Origin: Neolewinella xylanilytica
Lineage (GTDB): Bacteria; Bacteroidota; Bacteroidia; Chitinophagales; Saprospiraceae
Direction: 5' to 3'
Length of the DNA: 64,000 bases
Assembly: GCF_002934605.1 (NCBI RefSeq)
Contig: NZ_PTJC01000005.1
Span: 496,001-560,000 of the forward strand
Shown: piece after piece, positions 52,782-62,153 of the stretch
How the letters are laid out: each line of letters begins with the position of its first letter
Position numbering within the stretch: position 1 is the stretch's first letter
The notes under the pieces: generated by a model
What the model was told of the DNA's origin: nothing
Databases searched by the model: none
The model's input: the letters and a program-made list of their open reading frames with translations, nothing else
Translations under genes and position numbers: made by a program

Positions 52782-55727
52782 ATGCAACCGTTAGTGCGGC
52801 TGCTTTCGTCCGTTGTTGTCTTTGCGGTCCTGGCCATCGGCGGACTGCCCGCCCAAGAACTGCCGGTAGTGGAGCTGATTGCCGGGGGAGCGCACGAGCT
52901 GGCGGAATCCCGGCTAGCCGAATCTTCCGACCGGATGCTACTGCTGCAGGCGGGCTTAGCCTGGTCGGAGCAGGACAGCACCGAAAAGGCATTGCGTTAC
53001 CTGCGTCGCGCCACCGAAGGACCGAATGGCGTACCCGTGATCGATAGCCTTACCGGCCTGGCCTTTCACAAAATGGGGGTAGTTGCCTACTATGCCTACC
53101 AGGATAGCCTGGCCGCGGTGTACTACCGGAACGCCATGCGGATACGGGACCGGGTACTGCCCCGCTATCACAACGAGCGGGCCCACAGCCGCACCAATCT
53201 GGCCACCGTAATGAACCTGCTCGGCCGATTGGATACGGCGATCGTACTGGTGCGGGAAGCTAATATCATCTACGAAAACGTCAGCGAGCCCGACAGCCTG
53301 AACTGGCTGCGAAATCTGAATCAGCTAGGGGAATTCGCGGAGGCGTCCCGGCATTACCGCTTAGGGTACAGCTCGAGTTACCGGGCGGTGGCCCTGCTGG
53401 AGCGCATGCAAGTCGACCCCTACGATGCCTTCTACACCTATTACCGGGCGGCCGAGGTGCTGCTTCGCCTCAATGAATTGGTGCCGGCGGCGGAGTACGC
53501 CCGTAAGGCAATTACCTACGCCACCCGGGCGGGGGAGGCATCCGATTTGGCCGATGCCCACAATATGCTGGCCATCGTGCAGCGGGAATTGGAGCAACTC
53601 GACGACAGCCTCGAAAACCTCCTGCTGGCGGAGCAGTACGCCCGTCAGACCGAGGATACAGCTACGCTAGGCATCGTATACCTCAATCTGGCGGAGTACT
53701 ACGGCGGGGAAGGCGACCGCGACCGGATGGAGCGGTACGACCGGCTTGCGCACCGGTTCCTGGCGGCCGGCGGTTCATTGGAAAGCTACTACCGCAGCGA
53801 GAAGGTGCCGGCCATTCTCCTGGGATGGGGAGATGCGGAAGCCGCGTTGCGGTTGCTCGACGACCGCCTCGCGTATCTGACCGATGGCCGCATTGACCGC
53901 ATCGGGGCGGAGTTGAATTCCCTGCCGCCGGACAAGCTCATACCCGTTATCGATATGCTCGGCCACCGGGCGGCGGCCCATGGCGCGCTTGCCCAACCCG
54001 ACCGGGCCCTGGCGGATTATCGGGCCCTATTCCGCTTACAGAACCGGCTGCGGGAGGGCGTGATCGACAACGAAAGCCGGGGCTACCTTAGCCAGGACCT
54101 GCGTGGCTTTTACGATCGGGCCATCGCCCTGCTACTGGAGCGGTACCGTGCCGGTGGGAACGAGGAAGATATCTGGGAAGCCTTTCGACTGAGCGAAGGA
54201 GCACGGGCTTACACCCTGTTAGCCTCCCTGCAGCGGAATTTCCAGCGGATCCCCCCTGCCGTCCGGCAATTACAGGAGGAGATTTCCCGGCTGGAACGGC
54301 TGGTAAGTCTCGGAGCGGATAACAGCCGGGAGGCACTTGCCGCCGCCCGCATCAAAATGGACCGGCTGCAACCTTCCGAAGTCACTTCGGAGCCGGTTGA
54401 TTTACCGATCAGGCGGGAGGCTCTGGCCACTTTTCTGCGGGAGCAGGATTGTCATTTGCTGGAGTACCACCTTTCGCCGGAGGGCAGCGTGGTGTTTTTA
54501 TTTGGGGCGGACGGGCGGTTGCGGGTGGCATCCATCCCCGCGGATTCGCTGCTCGACGACCGGGTCCACACCTGGCGAACCGCGATCGAGGACAGTAGGT
54601 ACCGGCGGAAATCCGTGACTACGCGTGAAGAACAAACGGAGCTGGACCGGCGCTTTCTGGAAACGGGACGGCAGCTTGCCCTTCAGGTGTTGCCCGCGGA
54701 TTTCCGGGAAATATTGCTCCTGGGCTCCGGCGCCCCCCACCCCCGGCTCTGCATCGTGCCCGACGGAGTGCTGAATTACCTGCCCTTCGCAGCCTTACCC
54801 CTGGAGGATGCCCCGCTGCCGCTCGATTATCGGAACCTATCGTACCTCCATGCCTCCGCCGATCTTAGCTACGCCTACAGCGCCGGCTACCTGCTGCGGG
54901 TAAGCGGAACCGCCGGTCGCGACTACGCCCGGGACCTGGTTGCTTTCGCTCCCTCCTTTTCCGGGGAACATCCGGAGGCGGCTAAAAGTCAGGGGGCCGG
55001 TAGCCTGTTGCGGTCTAATACCGCCTTGGGGCCCCTACTGCACAGCGCGGAGGAAGTGCGGTTGGTCGCGGGGCTGATCGGGGCGTCGCGGGCCTATTTC
55101 GACCGGGAAGCCAATCGGGAACAATTTCTTGCCAGCCTCGGGGAGGGAAGAATCCTGCACATTTCCAGCCACGGATCCGTAGACCCGCTGGATCCTAATT
55201 TAAGTTTCGTGGCCTTCTCCCAGACCGGTGACCGGCTGCAGCAGGATCAACTGCTGTACTTCAACGACCTCTACGGGCTACCCGTCAACAATGAACTCAC
55301 GGTGCTTTCCGCCTGTGAGACGGCCCTTGGGAAAGTGGCGATCGGCGAGACTACCATGAGCTTCGCGAGTGCCTTCGCGGCCGCGGGTGCACGAAGCACC
55401 CTAACCACCCTGTGGCAGGTGGACGATGCGGCGACGAAAGACCTGGTAGTCGCGTTCTACCGTCGGTTGGTTAGCGGAGCAAGCCGGTTGCTCGCGCTCA
55501 ACGGAGCGCAAACGGACCTCCGGGAAACCGAAGATTACGCGCATCCGTATTATTGGTCGTCGATGACCCTTTACGGAGCATCCGGCCCCCTGTTGCTACA
55601 AGGAGGGAACGATGACCGGCTGCCCTGGTGGGCCTGGTTGGTGATCGGGCTATCGGTGATCACCGTCATCGGATCGTTCCTTCTCGTTATTCGACGGGCC
55701 GATGCAAACCAGAACCCCTTAGGGTAG
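52782..55727 (+). CDS. Exported TPR-CHAT protein with C-terminal membrane anchor
   Basis: This 981-residue protein starts at ATG 52782 with a signal peptide (SSVVVFAVLAIGGLPAQ). Residues ~40-470 are TPR-like (SLAAVYYRNAMRIRDRVLPR, ADAHNMLAIVQRELEQLDDS). A helical linker and a CHAT caspase-like domain (~560-930) follow. The catalytic pair is His797 (HISSHG) and Cys845 (LSACETALG). A final transmembrane helix (WWAWLVIGLSVITVIGSFLL) is followed by a short basic tail, so the peptidase should face the periplasm. CHAT proteins include separase-like and TPR-CHAT proteases such as Craspase. Paralogue at 59328. The 3' end overlaps the convergent gene by 41 bp. Confidence 0.88.
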   Translation: MQPLVRLLSSVVVFAVLAIGGLPAQELPVVELIAGGAHELAESRLAESSDRMLLLQAGLAWSEQDSTEKALRYLRRATEGPNGVPVIDSLTGLAFHKMGVVAYYAYQDSLAAVYYRNAMRIRDRVLPRYHNERAHSRTNLATVMNLLGRLDTAIVLVREANIIYENVSEPDSLNWLRNLNQLGEFAEASRHYRLGYSSSYRAVALLERMQVDPYDAFYTYYRAAEVLLRLNELVPAAEYARKAITYATRAGEASDLADAHNMLAIVQRELEQLDDSLENLLLAEQYARQTEDTATLGIVYLNLAEYYGGEGDRDRMERYDRLAHRFLAAGGSLESYYRSEKVPAILLGWGDAEAALRLLDDRLAYLTDGRIDRIGAELNSLPPDKLIPVIDMLGHRAAAHGALAQPDRALADYRALFRLQNRLREGVIDNESRGYLSQDLRGFYDRAIALLLERYRAGGNEEDIWEAFRLSEGARAYTLLASLQRNFQRIPPAVRQLQEEISRLERLVSLGADNSREALAAARIKMDRLQPSEVTSEPVDLPIRREALATFLREQDCHLLEYHLSPEGSVVFLFGADGRLRVASIPADSLLDDRVHTWRTAIEDSRYRRKSVTTREEQTELDRRFLETGRQLALQVLPADFREILLLGSGAPHPRLCIVPDGVLNYLPFAALPLEDAPLPLDYRNLSYLHASADLSYAYSAGYLLRVSGTAGRDYARDLVAFAPSFSGEHPEAAKSQGAGSLLRSNTALGPLLHSAEEVRLVAGLIGASRAYFDREANREQFLASLGEGRILHISSHGSVDPLDPNLSFVAFSQTGDRLQQDQLLYFNDLYGLPVNNELTVLSACETALGKVAIGETTMSFASAFAAAGARSTLTTLWQVDDAATKDLVVAFYRRLVSGASRLLALNGAQTDLRETEDYAHPYYWSSMTLYGASGPLLLQGGNDDRLPWWAWLVIGLSVITVIGSFLLVIRRADANQNPLG

Positions 55728-56283
55728 ACAGCCGGGTACGGATGGCCTTCCAGTGTACCGGGAAGAAAAAGACACGCAGGAGCTGAATGGGCGGTTGCCC
55801 CCCGGATTCTACGGTAATTTTGTCTTCTTCCAGCTTGACCTCCTCCACGTTAAATAAGGCCACCTCCCGCGGGGAGCCGAAACCGGTCTTGGCCCGAAGC
55901 GACAGACCGTCTAACCGGACCCGAAACAGATTACGGGTGACCAGGGTAAGGAAGACCGGGACCAGCAGCAGCGTGGCGGGCCCGAGGTACAGCCCCGTAA
56001 TCCAGGCGTAAATCAGGTAGGCGGGAATGCCGAACAGGCTGAGCAGCAAGACGAAGAGGCTGGCGTTCCGCATGGGGTAGAAATACCCGGCGCGGTAGTC
56101 CCGTAACATGAGGTACAACTCGGTCGACACGGCCACCAGCACCGCGATGGCCAGGAGGGAGGCAAGCGTGAAGCTCCACGAAGGCGTGCTTTGGGGGTAG
56201 AAGCGGTAGGCTACGACTACGAAGAGGACCAGGATGACGCTGCCTACGTCCGCCAGCCATTGGTAGGGTGGCCGGTAGCTCAT
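55687..56283 (-). CDS. Membrane protein with C-terminal PH-like domain, function unknown
   Basis: This 198-residue protein has about four N-terminal helices (VGSVILVLFVVVAYRFY, LASLLAIAVLVAVSTELYLM, LFVLLLSLFGIPAYLIYAW, LGPATLLLVPVFLTLV). A C-terminal beta-rich region (RVRLDGLSLRAKTGFGS, VEEVKLEEDKITVESGG) resembles bacterial PH-like domains. Its ATG overlaps the stop of the upstream isomerase gene by 4 bp, so it is coupled to it. Its 3' end overlaps the first CHAT gene by 41 bp on the opposite strand. Confidence 0.72.
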   Translation of the reverse strand: MSYRPPYQWLADVGSVILVLFVVVAYRFYPQSTPSWSFTLASLLAIAVLVAVSTELYLMLRDYRAGYFYPMRNASLFVLLLSLFGIPAYLIYAWITGLYLGPATLLLVPVFLTLVTRNLFRVRLDGLSLRAKTGFGSPREVALFNVEEVKLEEDKITVESGGQPPIQLLRVFFFPVHWKAIRTRLSTLRGSGLHRPVE

Positions 56284-57143
56284 ACCTCACAGATGCGAAG
56301 TCCTTCCGCGAGCGCTTTGATTTTGTCGTCGTAGGAAGGAACGAACTCCTGGGCGATATAGCCGTCGAAACCCGTTTCGTGAATGGCCCGTACGATGGCC
56401 GGGTAGTTCAATTCCTGGGTATCGTTGATCTCGTGGCGACCCGGTACGCCACCCGTGTGGTAATGGCCGATGTAGGGGTGGTACTTGCGAATGGTGGCGA
56501 TGACGTCTCCTTCCATGATTTGCATGTGGTAGATGTCATAGAGCAATTTGAAGCGGTCGGATCCGATCATTTCCCCGAGGGCGGCCCCCCACTGGGTACG
56601 GTCGCACATGTAGTCGGGGTGGTTGACCTTGCTGTTGAGCAGCTCCATCTGAAGCGTGACGCCGGCGTCTTCGGCCAGCTTGACCATGGGGCGTAGCCCG
56701 GTAGCGCAGTTGATCATGCCGTCGTAGTCGCTCATGCCGCGGCGGTTACCGCTCATGACGATGACGCTGGGAATACCGTGGTCGGCGGCGTCGCGGATGA
56801 CCTTGGTATATTGCTCCTGTAGCTTCTCGTGGTTCTTGGGGTCGTTCCATCCGTCCCCGATGCTGAAGTCGCCGTGAGTGCCCATGGCGCAGGTCATCCC
56901 GTAATTCTTGAGTACGGGCCACTGATCGACGGTCGTCAGCTCGATGCTTTTGAGGCCGATGTCCTGGCCACGCTCCGCTAGTTCCTCCAGTGGCATGCCC
57001 TGGTAGCACCAGAGGCAGGTACTGTGGTTGGTGGTGGCGGCTCCGAGGGGGGCGGTAGCCGCATCCGTAGCGGCCATGGCGTTGCCGATACTGAGCGTTC
57101 CGATTCCGAGCGCGGCGTTTTTGAGGGCGGTTCGACGATTCAT
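56280..57143 (-). CDS. Tat-exported TIM-barrel protein, hydroxypyruvate isomerase-like
   Basis: This 287-residue sugar-phosphate isomerase/epimerase (AP endonuclease 2 fold) starts with a twin-arginine signal (NRRTALKNAALGIGTLSIG) followed by an AMAA-type cleavage region. ATG 57143 puts the twin arginine near the start; ATG 57161 adds six residues. The barrel shows WCYQGMPLEELAERG, SVIVMSGNRRGMSDYDG, LQMELLNSKVNHPDYMCDRT, LLYDIYHMQIMEGD, IGHYHTGGVPGRHEI and DGYIAQEFVPS. These supply Glu, Asp, His and Glu metal ligands. The hydroxypyruvate isomerase name is family-level; the substrate of periplasmic versions is unclear. Confidence 0.87.
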   Translation of the reverse strand: MNRRTALKNAALGIGTLSIGNAMAATDAATAPLGAATTNHSTCLWCYQGMPLEELAERGQDIGLKSIELTTVDQWPVLKNYGMTCAMGTHGDFSIGDGWNDPKNHEKLQEQYTKVIRDAADHGIPSVIVMSGNRRGMSDYDGMINCATGLRPMVKLAEDAGVTLQMELLNSKVNHPDYMCDRTQWGAALGEMIGSDRFKLLYDIYHMQIMEGDVIATIRKYHPYIGHYHTGGVPGRHEINDTQELNYPAIVRAIHETGFDGYIAQEFVPSYDDKIKALAEGLRICEV

Positions 57144-57262
57144 AAGGAAAAGATCTTGCATGATGATTGACGCCGGACAAGATACGGAATTTACCCTGGG
57201 CGAACTCCCCTACACAGCGTACAAGGTTGGGGGATAAGGCGTGATTTTGATAAAAAACACCA

Positions 57263-57282
57263 CTATATTGTAACAGCCTATC
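57263..57282 (+). promoter_or_regulatory. Promoter-like 20-mer upstream of the first S8 gene
   Basis: CTATATTGTAACAGCCTATC closely matches CTATATTAGTAACGCCTATC at 59294-59313, before the second CHAT gene (one base moved). TATATTG resembles a degenerate -7, with TTTTG about 16 bp upstream. It lies 81 bp before the ATG at 57364. Confidence 0.45.
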
Positions 57283-57363
57283 CCCCCACCGTATAGAAAG
57301 TCGAATTCGTATCCCCGCATACCGGGCCTACAAAGCTATCTCCGTTATCAAAGACACTCAAGC

Positions 57364-59199
57364 ATGAACGTGCACACACCTTACTGTTGGTTTTTCTCCC
57401 TTTGCCTGATCGTAGCCGTATCTGGCTGCGAGCCGGTAGCGGATCCTGAACCCGCGAGCTGCGACTATTCCACCCCCCAGTTGGCCTATACCCCCGCGGG
57501 GGCCTGCGAGCCGAAGTTGGTCTGGCTACGGGCACTCTCCCGTCCCCAGGAGGGCAAGTTTCCCGAGCTGCCCGCGAAGTGCGATCAGGCGGGAGAACTG
57601 GGCCGGATAGTGGAGGTGCCCGCACCGCCCCGTTCCGGTGGCTTTACCTTGCACGTGTACAACGGATCGGAAGCCTACGCCTACGTTCAGGTGTTCGGTG
57701 CGGAGAGTTGTGTAGGTGATTTCGTGCCGCTTACGGACTGCGTGGCGGACAACCGCGTCGGGTTCAAGGTTCCGGTCGTCATCGATGCGGACTATGAGCG
57801 CTATTTCGTCCGCATCGACCTGGCAACGTCGGGGCCCGATGAGGACTACAAAGCTTACTTCGGTAGCGAAGACAACTTCGTGGCCCTGGCCGCTTACGAC
57901 GGACGGCAGCCCTCCTTCGCGGGTCGAATGGAGTACAATAAGCGAGAGAACCAAGTGCCCGGTCAGGCGGTCGTGCCCCCACCCACGCTGCCGGTCAGCT
58001 GCACCGGACTCACCTTTCACCGCCTCATTTTCAGCAGCTGTGGTTCCGGCCAGGACTTGGCCGCCTGGGCCGACGAGATGGGACTTCCCGTCAGCGAAGC
58101 TTACGGTGGTAAGGAGGGAAGCGTAGTGGCCGCCGACGCGCCCGAGGGAATGTCGCTGCAAACAATCGGTGGGGCGGCCAAGCAAAAGCGGCCGTCACAG
58201 GATACGACCGGTACCTCAGTGGAGCCGGACTACATCATCAGTCTTTTCAACCCCGACGATCCCAACAACTACTTCTCGGGCGACCTGGAACGGATCACCC
58301 TGAAAAATGAGAAAATCCAGAACTGCGTGGCTTTCAAGCCGACGGCGGTCAGCACCTCCGACGAAGAGCAGGTTATCGTCAGCATCATCGATAGCGGGGT
58401 CGACTTTTCTCCCGCTAACCTGGACTACTGGAATGCCACGAAGTACCGTCAGGCGGTGAAAACCAACTTCATGCAAGCGGGTCAGCTGGGTTTTGATTTC
58501 ATAAACAATGACGTCGAACCGGAGGACGTATCCCCCCATGGCACCTTCGTGGCCGGTGCAGTGGTCGGCGGATACCGCGGCAGCGCACCCCTGACCACCA
58601 TCAATTTTAAAATCTTCGGTGCCGATAAGGCGGCTACCTACTTCGGTGCCCTGGTTGCCATCAACGAAGCCATCGCCCTCAACAGCGATGTCGTTAATAT
58701 GAGCTGGGGCTTTTATTCCAAGGAGCGGCCGGCCGCCCTGGAATGCCTGGTCAAACAGGCGGCCGATCGCGGGGTCGTACTGGTGACCAGTGCCGGCAAC
58801 GAAGGCAATAACATCCACAACGTCCGCCAGTGGCCTGCCTCCTTTGCCGCCGACTATCCGGAGACGGTGGTATCGGTAGCCTCCTACGCGTTCGAGAACG
58901 AGACGATCGATCCCACCAAGGTCATACTGACCGACTTCTCCAACCGGGGTATTCCGGACGTGGCGGTCGCCGCATTTATGACCACCGAAACACCGAACTA
59001 TGGAGGAATCGGAACGGGCTACTTCCTGGGCACCTCCATTTCGACGCCGATCGTGACCCGCACCCTGGCGAATCTGGAATCGGCGCGTCCGGCCGACGTG
59101 AACCATCTGCAGGGCCTATATGATCAAGGACCGCAGTTATCCGGCCTGGTCTTCAAAGAAGCTTACCTGCCCGTTTGCCTGGAAGGGTACACCCCCTAA
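57364..59199 (+). CDS. Subtilisin-like (S8) serine protease, lipoprotein
   Basis: This 611-residue protein has a lipobox (AVSGC, Cys21) after a hydrophobic segment. Residues ~25-330 are an N-terminal beta-rich region shared with the protease at 62153 (GGFTLHVYNGSEAYAYVQVF, FHRLIFSSCGSGQDLAAWAD, GSVVAADAPEGMSLQT). The S8 domain has the catalytic triad D343 (IIDSGVDF), H392 (SPHGTFVAG) and S558 (GTSISTPIV), and oxyanion Asn in TSAGNEGNN. No classical I9 prodomain motif is obvious; the N-terminal region may play that part (inference). It is followed by a hairpin and then the second CHAT gene on the same strand. Confidence 0.9.
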   Translation: MNVHTPYCWFFSLCLIVAVSGCEPVADPEPASCDYSTPQLAYTPAGACEPKLVWLRALSRPQEGKFPELPAKCDQAGELGRIVEVPAPPRSGGFTLHVYNGSEAYAYVQVFGAESCVGDFVPLTDCVADNRVGFKVPVVIDADYERYFVRIDLATSGPDEDYKAYFGSEDNFVALAAYDGRQPSFAGRMEYNKRENQVPGQAVVPPPTLPVSCTGLTFHRLIFSSCGSGQDLAAWADEMGLPVSEAYGGKEGSVVAADAPEGMSLQTIGGAAKQKRPSQDTTGTSVEPDYIISLFNPDDPNNYFSGDLERITLKNEKIQNCVAFKPTAVSTSDEEQVIVSIIDSGVDFSPANLDYWNATKYRQAVKTNFMQAGQLGFDFINNDVEPEDVSPHGTFVAGAVVGGYRGSAPLTTINFKIFGADKAATYFGALVAINEAIALNSDVVNMSWGFYSKERPAALECLVKQAADRGVVLVTSAGNEGNNIHNVRQWPASFAADYPETVVSVASYAFENETIDPTKVILTDFSNRGIPDVAVAAFMTTETPNYGGIGTGYFLGTSISTPIVTRTLANLESARPADVNHLQGLYDQGPQLSGLVFKEAYLPVCLEGYTP

Positions 59200-59212
59200 T
59201 TGGAATGTAGCG

Positions 59213-59261
59213 GCCCCGCTGCCCCGGCAGATTCAGTCACTGCTCCCGGGGTTAGCGGGGC
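59213..59261 (+). terminator. GC-rich hairpin between the S8 and CHAT genes
   Basis: GCCCCGCT (59213-59220) pairs with AGCGGGGC (59254-59261), and an inner CCCCGG pairs with CCGGGG. There is no U-tract, so it may be a weak terminator, attenuator or 3' stabiliser. Confidence 0.45.
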
Positions 59262-59293
59262 ACCACCGTGTCAGGAGTTGTCACATCCAAATG

Positions 59294-59313
59294 CTATATT
59301 AGTAACGCCTATC
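59294..59313 (+). promoter_or_regulatory. Promoter-like 20-mer upstream of the second CHAT gene
   Basis: CTATATTAGTAACGCCTATC, nearly the same as 57263-57282. It ends 14 bp before the ATG at 59328, so a transcript would have a very short leader. Confidence 0.45.
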
Positions 59314-59327
59314 GCCCGCTTTGACCC

Positions 59328-62153
59328 ATGCTATTCCCCCGCTTCCTCTTCTGGCTGATTTTCGTGCCGTCCCTACTCGCTGCTGCGACCGGGGGCGGGC
59401 AAGATAGAGGGGAGCATATCCGGCAAGACTCCGTCCGTCTCGGACACTTCGCCCGGGGGGAAGCCGCAAAGGCTGCGGAAAAGGATAGCGTGGCCCGTAT
59501 CGCGTATTTGCTCAGTACCCGTGATGCGCACGGGAAGGAAATACCGGACAGCCTGACCGGCCTTGCGCTACACCACATAGCTACCATGTATATGAATGCC
59601 TGGCAGGATACTTTAGCCATGCCCTTCTTTCGTCGGTCGCTGGCCATCCGAGATAGCATATTCCACGGGCCCCATAACCAGCGGGCGCATATCCGCACTA
59701 ATATGGGGATGTCGATGCTGTACTACGGTAAGCCCGATTCGGCGGCTATCCTGATCCAGGAAGCCAACGCCATCTACGAATCGGTCGACCACCCCGACAG
59801 CCTATACTGGCTCCAGAGCCTGAACGAGCTCGGCGACCAGGCGATCAGGTCGGACGACTACGGACTTGCCTACAGTTCCAGTTACCGGGCGGTAGAGCTT
59901 TGTGAACAACTTTCCGACCTGGACGGTGCCGACAAATTTGCCACTTACTACCGTGCCACCCGCATTCTCTTTCACTTCTATGACTTTGAGGCAGCGCTCG
60001 GTTACGGTCATCTGGCACTGCAGGCCTTGGAACCAGACGCCATCGAAAACCGGGCACTCTGTATGAACCTCATCGCGCTGATCGACCGCCAGCTCGGTAA
60101 CCACGACCGTAGCTATCGCTTGCTTCGGGAAAGCCTGCGTTTGACGGGCGCCCAACCGGATGAGTACGTGCTGGCCCGGGCCAACGCCCTGCTATACCTG
60201 GCGGAGCACTACGCGATGACCGGTGACGTTGGGCGCAGCCGTTATTACGATGGATTGGCACGTACCGCCTACGCCGAATTCAATGCGCTATCGACCTACC
60301 ACAGCCGGTTCCAACTGGCGATGTACGCCTTTCGCGACAAGCAATACACCATTGCGGAAGACCGCCTGAATCGCTCACTGCACTTCCTACGGGCACAAAA
60401 GGAAGGGAGCTCTTCCGGCAATATCGTCCAGATTGCCCAGCGCCTCTTGCTGCGGGCCCGGGTATATGCGGCTAAGGATGATCCGGACCGCGCACTCACG
60501 GACCTGCACGAGGCTTTCGGTTTGCAGGACAAGTTGCGCAGTGAGTTTACGGACCCGACCAGCCAGCGCTTTCTGAGCGGAGACTTACGCAAGGAAATAG
60601 ACCTGGCCGTCGAGCTGCATTACCGTCTGTACGTAGCGGAGGGAGACGACCGACAACTATGGGAAGCGTTCCGCCTGAGCGAACGGGCCCGAGCCTTTTC
60701 GCTCTTGGTCAGCATGGGAAAGCGGGTGAATAGCCGGGAGGAATCAACCATTAAGGGGGCTATTGCTAAACTGGAGCGGCAAGTGGCTCGGGGAGATTCC
60801 GCCCACCAGAGTAAACTGGAGGCCCTGCGCATCAGACTGGCCGGTATGCAACGGGCTAACCATCCCGATGCCCGGGGCGTGGAGCCTCTCGATTCCACCC
60901 GCCTCATCGGCTATCTGGACCGCCATAGTACCCAACTGCTCGAATATCACCTTGCGGATAGTTTACAACTGGCCTTTCTCCTTTCCCCCGACGGAACCCT
61001 ACGGGCCTTCCCCCTCCCGGTAGATACTAGTTTACTGCAGGAGATCGCGGAATGGAATAAGTCCATCGTCAAGAGTGCGTACCGGCGAAAGAGCCTACGG
61101 CCGAAGCCGGAACAAGACTCACTTGATCGCGTTTTTTGGGCGCGGGGTTGGGGCCTCACCCGACAAGTCATGCCGGAAGAACTTAGAACGGCGCTGGATC
61201 CCGAGCTTGCCCTTTGCATCGTCCCCGACAGTGCCCTGAATTACCTCCCCTTCGTCGCGCTGCCCGTCGAGGAACCGTCGGCCGGTCCCATCGATTATGG
61301 CGCAATGTCTTACTTCCAGGATAGCCACGCCGTTTCCTACGCCTACAGTGGGGCGTACCTGACCCGCGTGGAAATGCAGCCGGCCAGAGCCTACCCGGTA
61401 AACCTCATGGCCTTCGCCCCCGGCTTCGGCAAGGTAGGACCGCTGGCCGCCGCACGAAGCGGGAGGGAGGGGGAGCCTCTTTCCGCCCTGAATTTTAATC
61501 AGGAAGAGGCCCGCACCATTGCCGGCATGCTTCCCGGCTCGGAGGTATACTGTGATTCGATGGCTAGCCGTGCAAGGTTCCTGGCCAGCGTTGGTCAAAG
61601 CCGCATTCTTCACTTGTCGACGCATGGTCTGGTGGATCCTCAGCATCCCGAGTTAAGCTTCGTTGCCTTCAATCAGCCGGCCGGGCGATTGGATGAAGAC
61701 GAGCTGCTCTACTTCAACGACTTGTATAATCTGCCGATCGACAATGAGCTGACGGTCTTGTCTGCCTGCGAAACCAGTCTCGGGCAATTGGCACGGGGCG
61801 AAGCTCCCCTCAGTTTTGCTGCCGCCTTTGCCTCCGCCGGGGCCCGGAGTACGCTGACTACACTCTGGGAAGTGGATGACCGGGCCACCAGAGACTTTAT
61901 GATCGCGTTCTACCAGGAGCTAAACCGGGGCCGGGGAAGGCTTACGTCGCTCGTCTCCGCCCAGCAAGCCCTGCGATCCACCGATTACTTCCATCCCTAC
62001 TACTGGGCCGCCCCGTCGCTCTACGGTCTTACCGGAACCATTGACTCCGCGGCACCGGCCCTGGCGGCAGGGATTGGCCGGAGATGGTCCTGGTTGGCCC
62101 TTACCGGCTTCGCACTGGTTGTCCTGCTATCGTATTTCTACAAACGTACCTGA
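59328..62153 (+). CDS. Exported TPR-CHAT protein with C-terminal membrane anchor (paralogue)
   Basis: This 941-residue paralogue of the protein at 52782 has the same plan. It begins with a signal peptide (FLFWLIFVPSLLAAATGG), then TPR-like repeats (~40-470; LAMPFFRRSLAIRDSIFHG, PDSAAILIQEANAIYES). The CHAT domain has His766 (LSTHGLVDP) and Cys814 (LSACETSLG), the same 48-residue spacing as in the first copy. A terminal helix (WSWLALTGFALVVLLSYFY) and KRT tail follow. Its TGA overlaps the ATG of the next S8 gene by one base (TGATG), a sign of translational coupling. Catalytic activity and target unknown. Confidence 0.88.
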   Translation: MLFPRFLFWLIFVPSLLAAATGGGQDRGEHIRQDSVRLGHFARGEAAKAAEKDSVARIAYLLSTRDAHGKEIPDSLTGLALHHIATMYMNAWQDTLAMPFFRRSLAIRDSIFHGPHNQRAHIRTNMGMSMLYYGKPDSAAILIQEANAIYESVDHPDSLYWLQSLNELGDQAIRSDDYGLAYSSSYRAVELCEQLSDLDGADKFATYYRATRILFHFYDFEAALGYGHLALQALEPDAIENRALCMNLIALIDRQLGNHDRSYRLLRESLRLTGAQPDEYVLARANALLYLAEHYAMTGDVGRSRYYDGLARTAYAEFNALSTYHSRFQLAMYAFRDKQYTIAEDRLNRSLHFLRAQKEGSSSGNIVQIAQRLLLRARVYAAKDDPDRALTDLHEAFGLQDKLRSEFTDPTSQRFLSGDLRKEIDLAVELHYRLYVAEGDDRQLWEAFRLSERARAFSLLVSMGKRVNSREESTIKGAIAKLERQVARGDSAHQSKLEALRIRLAGMQRANHPDARGVEPLDSTRLIGYLDRHSTQLLEYHLADSLQLAFLLSPDGTLRAFPLPVDTSLLQEIAEWNKSIVKSAYRRKSLRPKPEQDSLDRVFWARGWGLTRQVMPEELRTALDPELALCIVPDSALNYLPFVALPVEEPSAGPIDYGAMSYFQDSHAVSYAYSGAYLTRVEMQPARAYPVNLMAFAPGFGKVGPLAAARSGREGEPLSALNFNQEEARTIAGMLPGSEVYCDSMASRARFLASVGQSRILHLSTHGLVDPQHPELSFVAFNQPAGRLDEDELLYFNDLYNLPIDNELTVLSACETSLGQLARGEAPLSFAAAFASAGARSTLTTLWEVDDRATRDFMIAFYQELNRGRGRLTSLVSAQQALRSTDYFHPYYWAAPSLYGLTGTIDSAAPALAAGIGRRWSWLALTGFALVVLLSYFYKRT

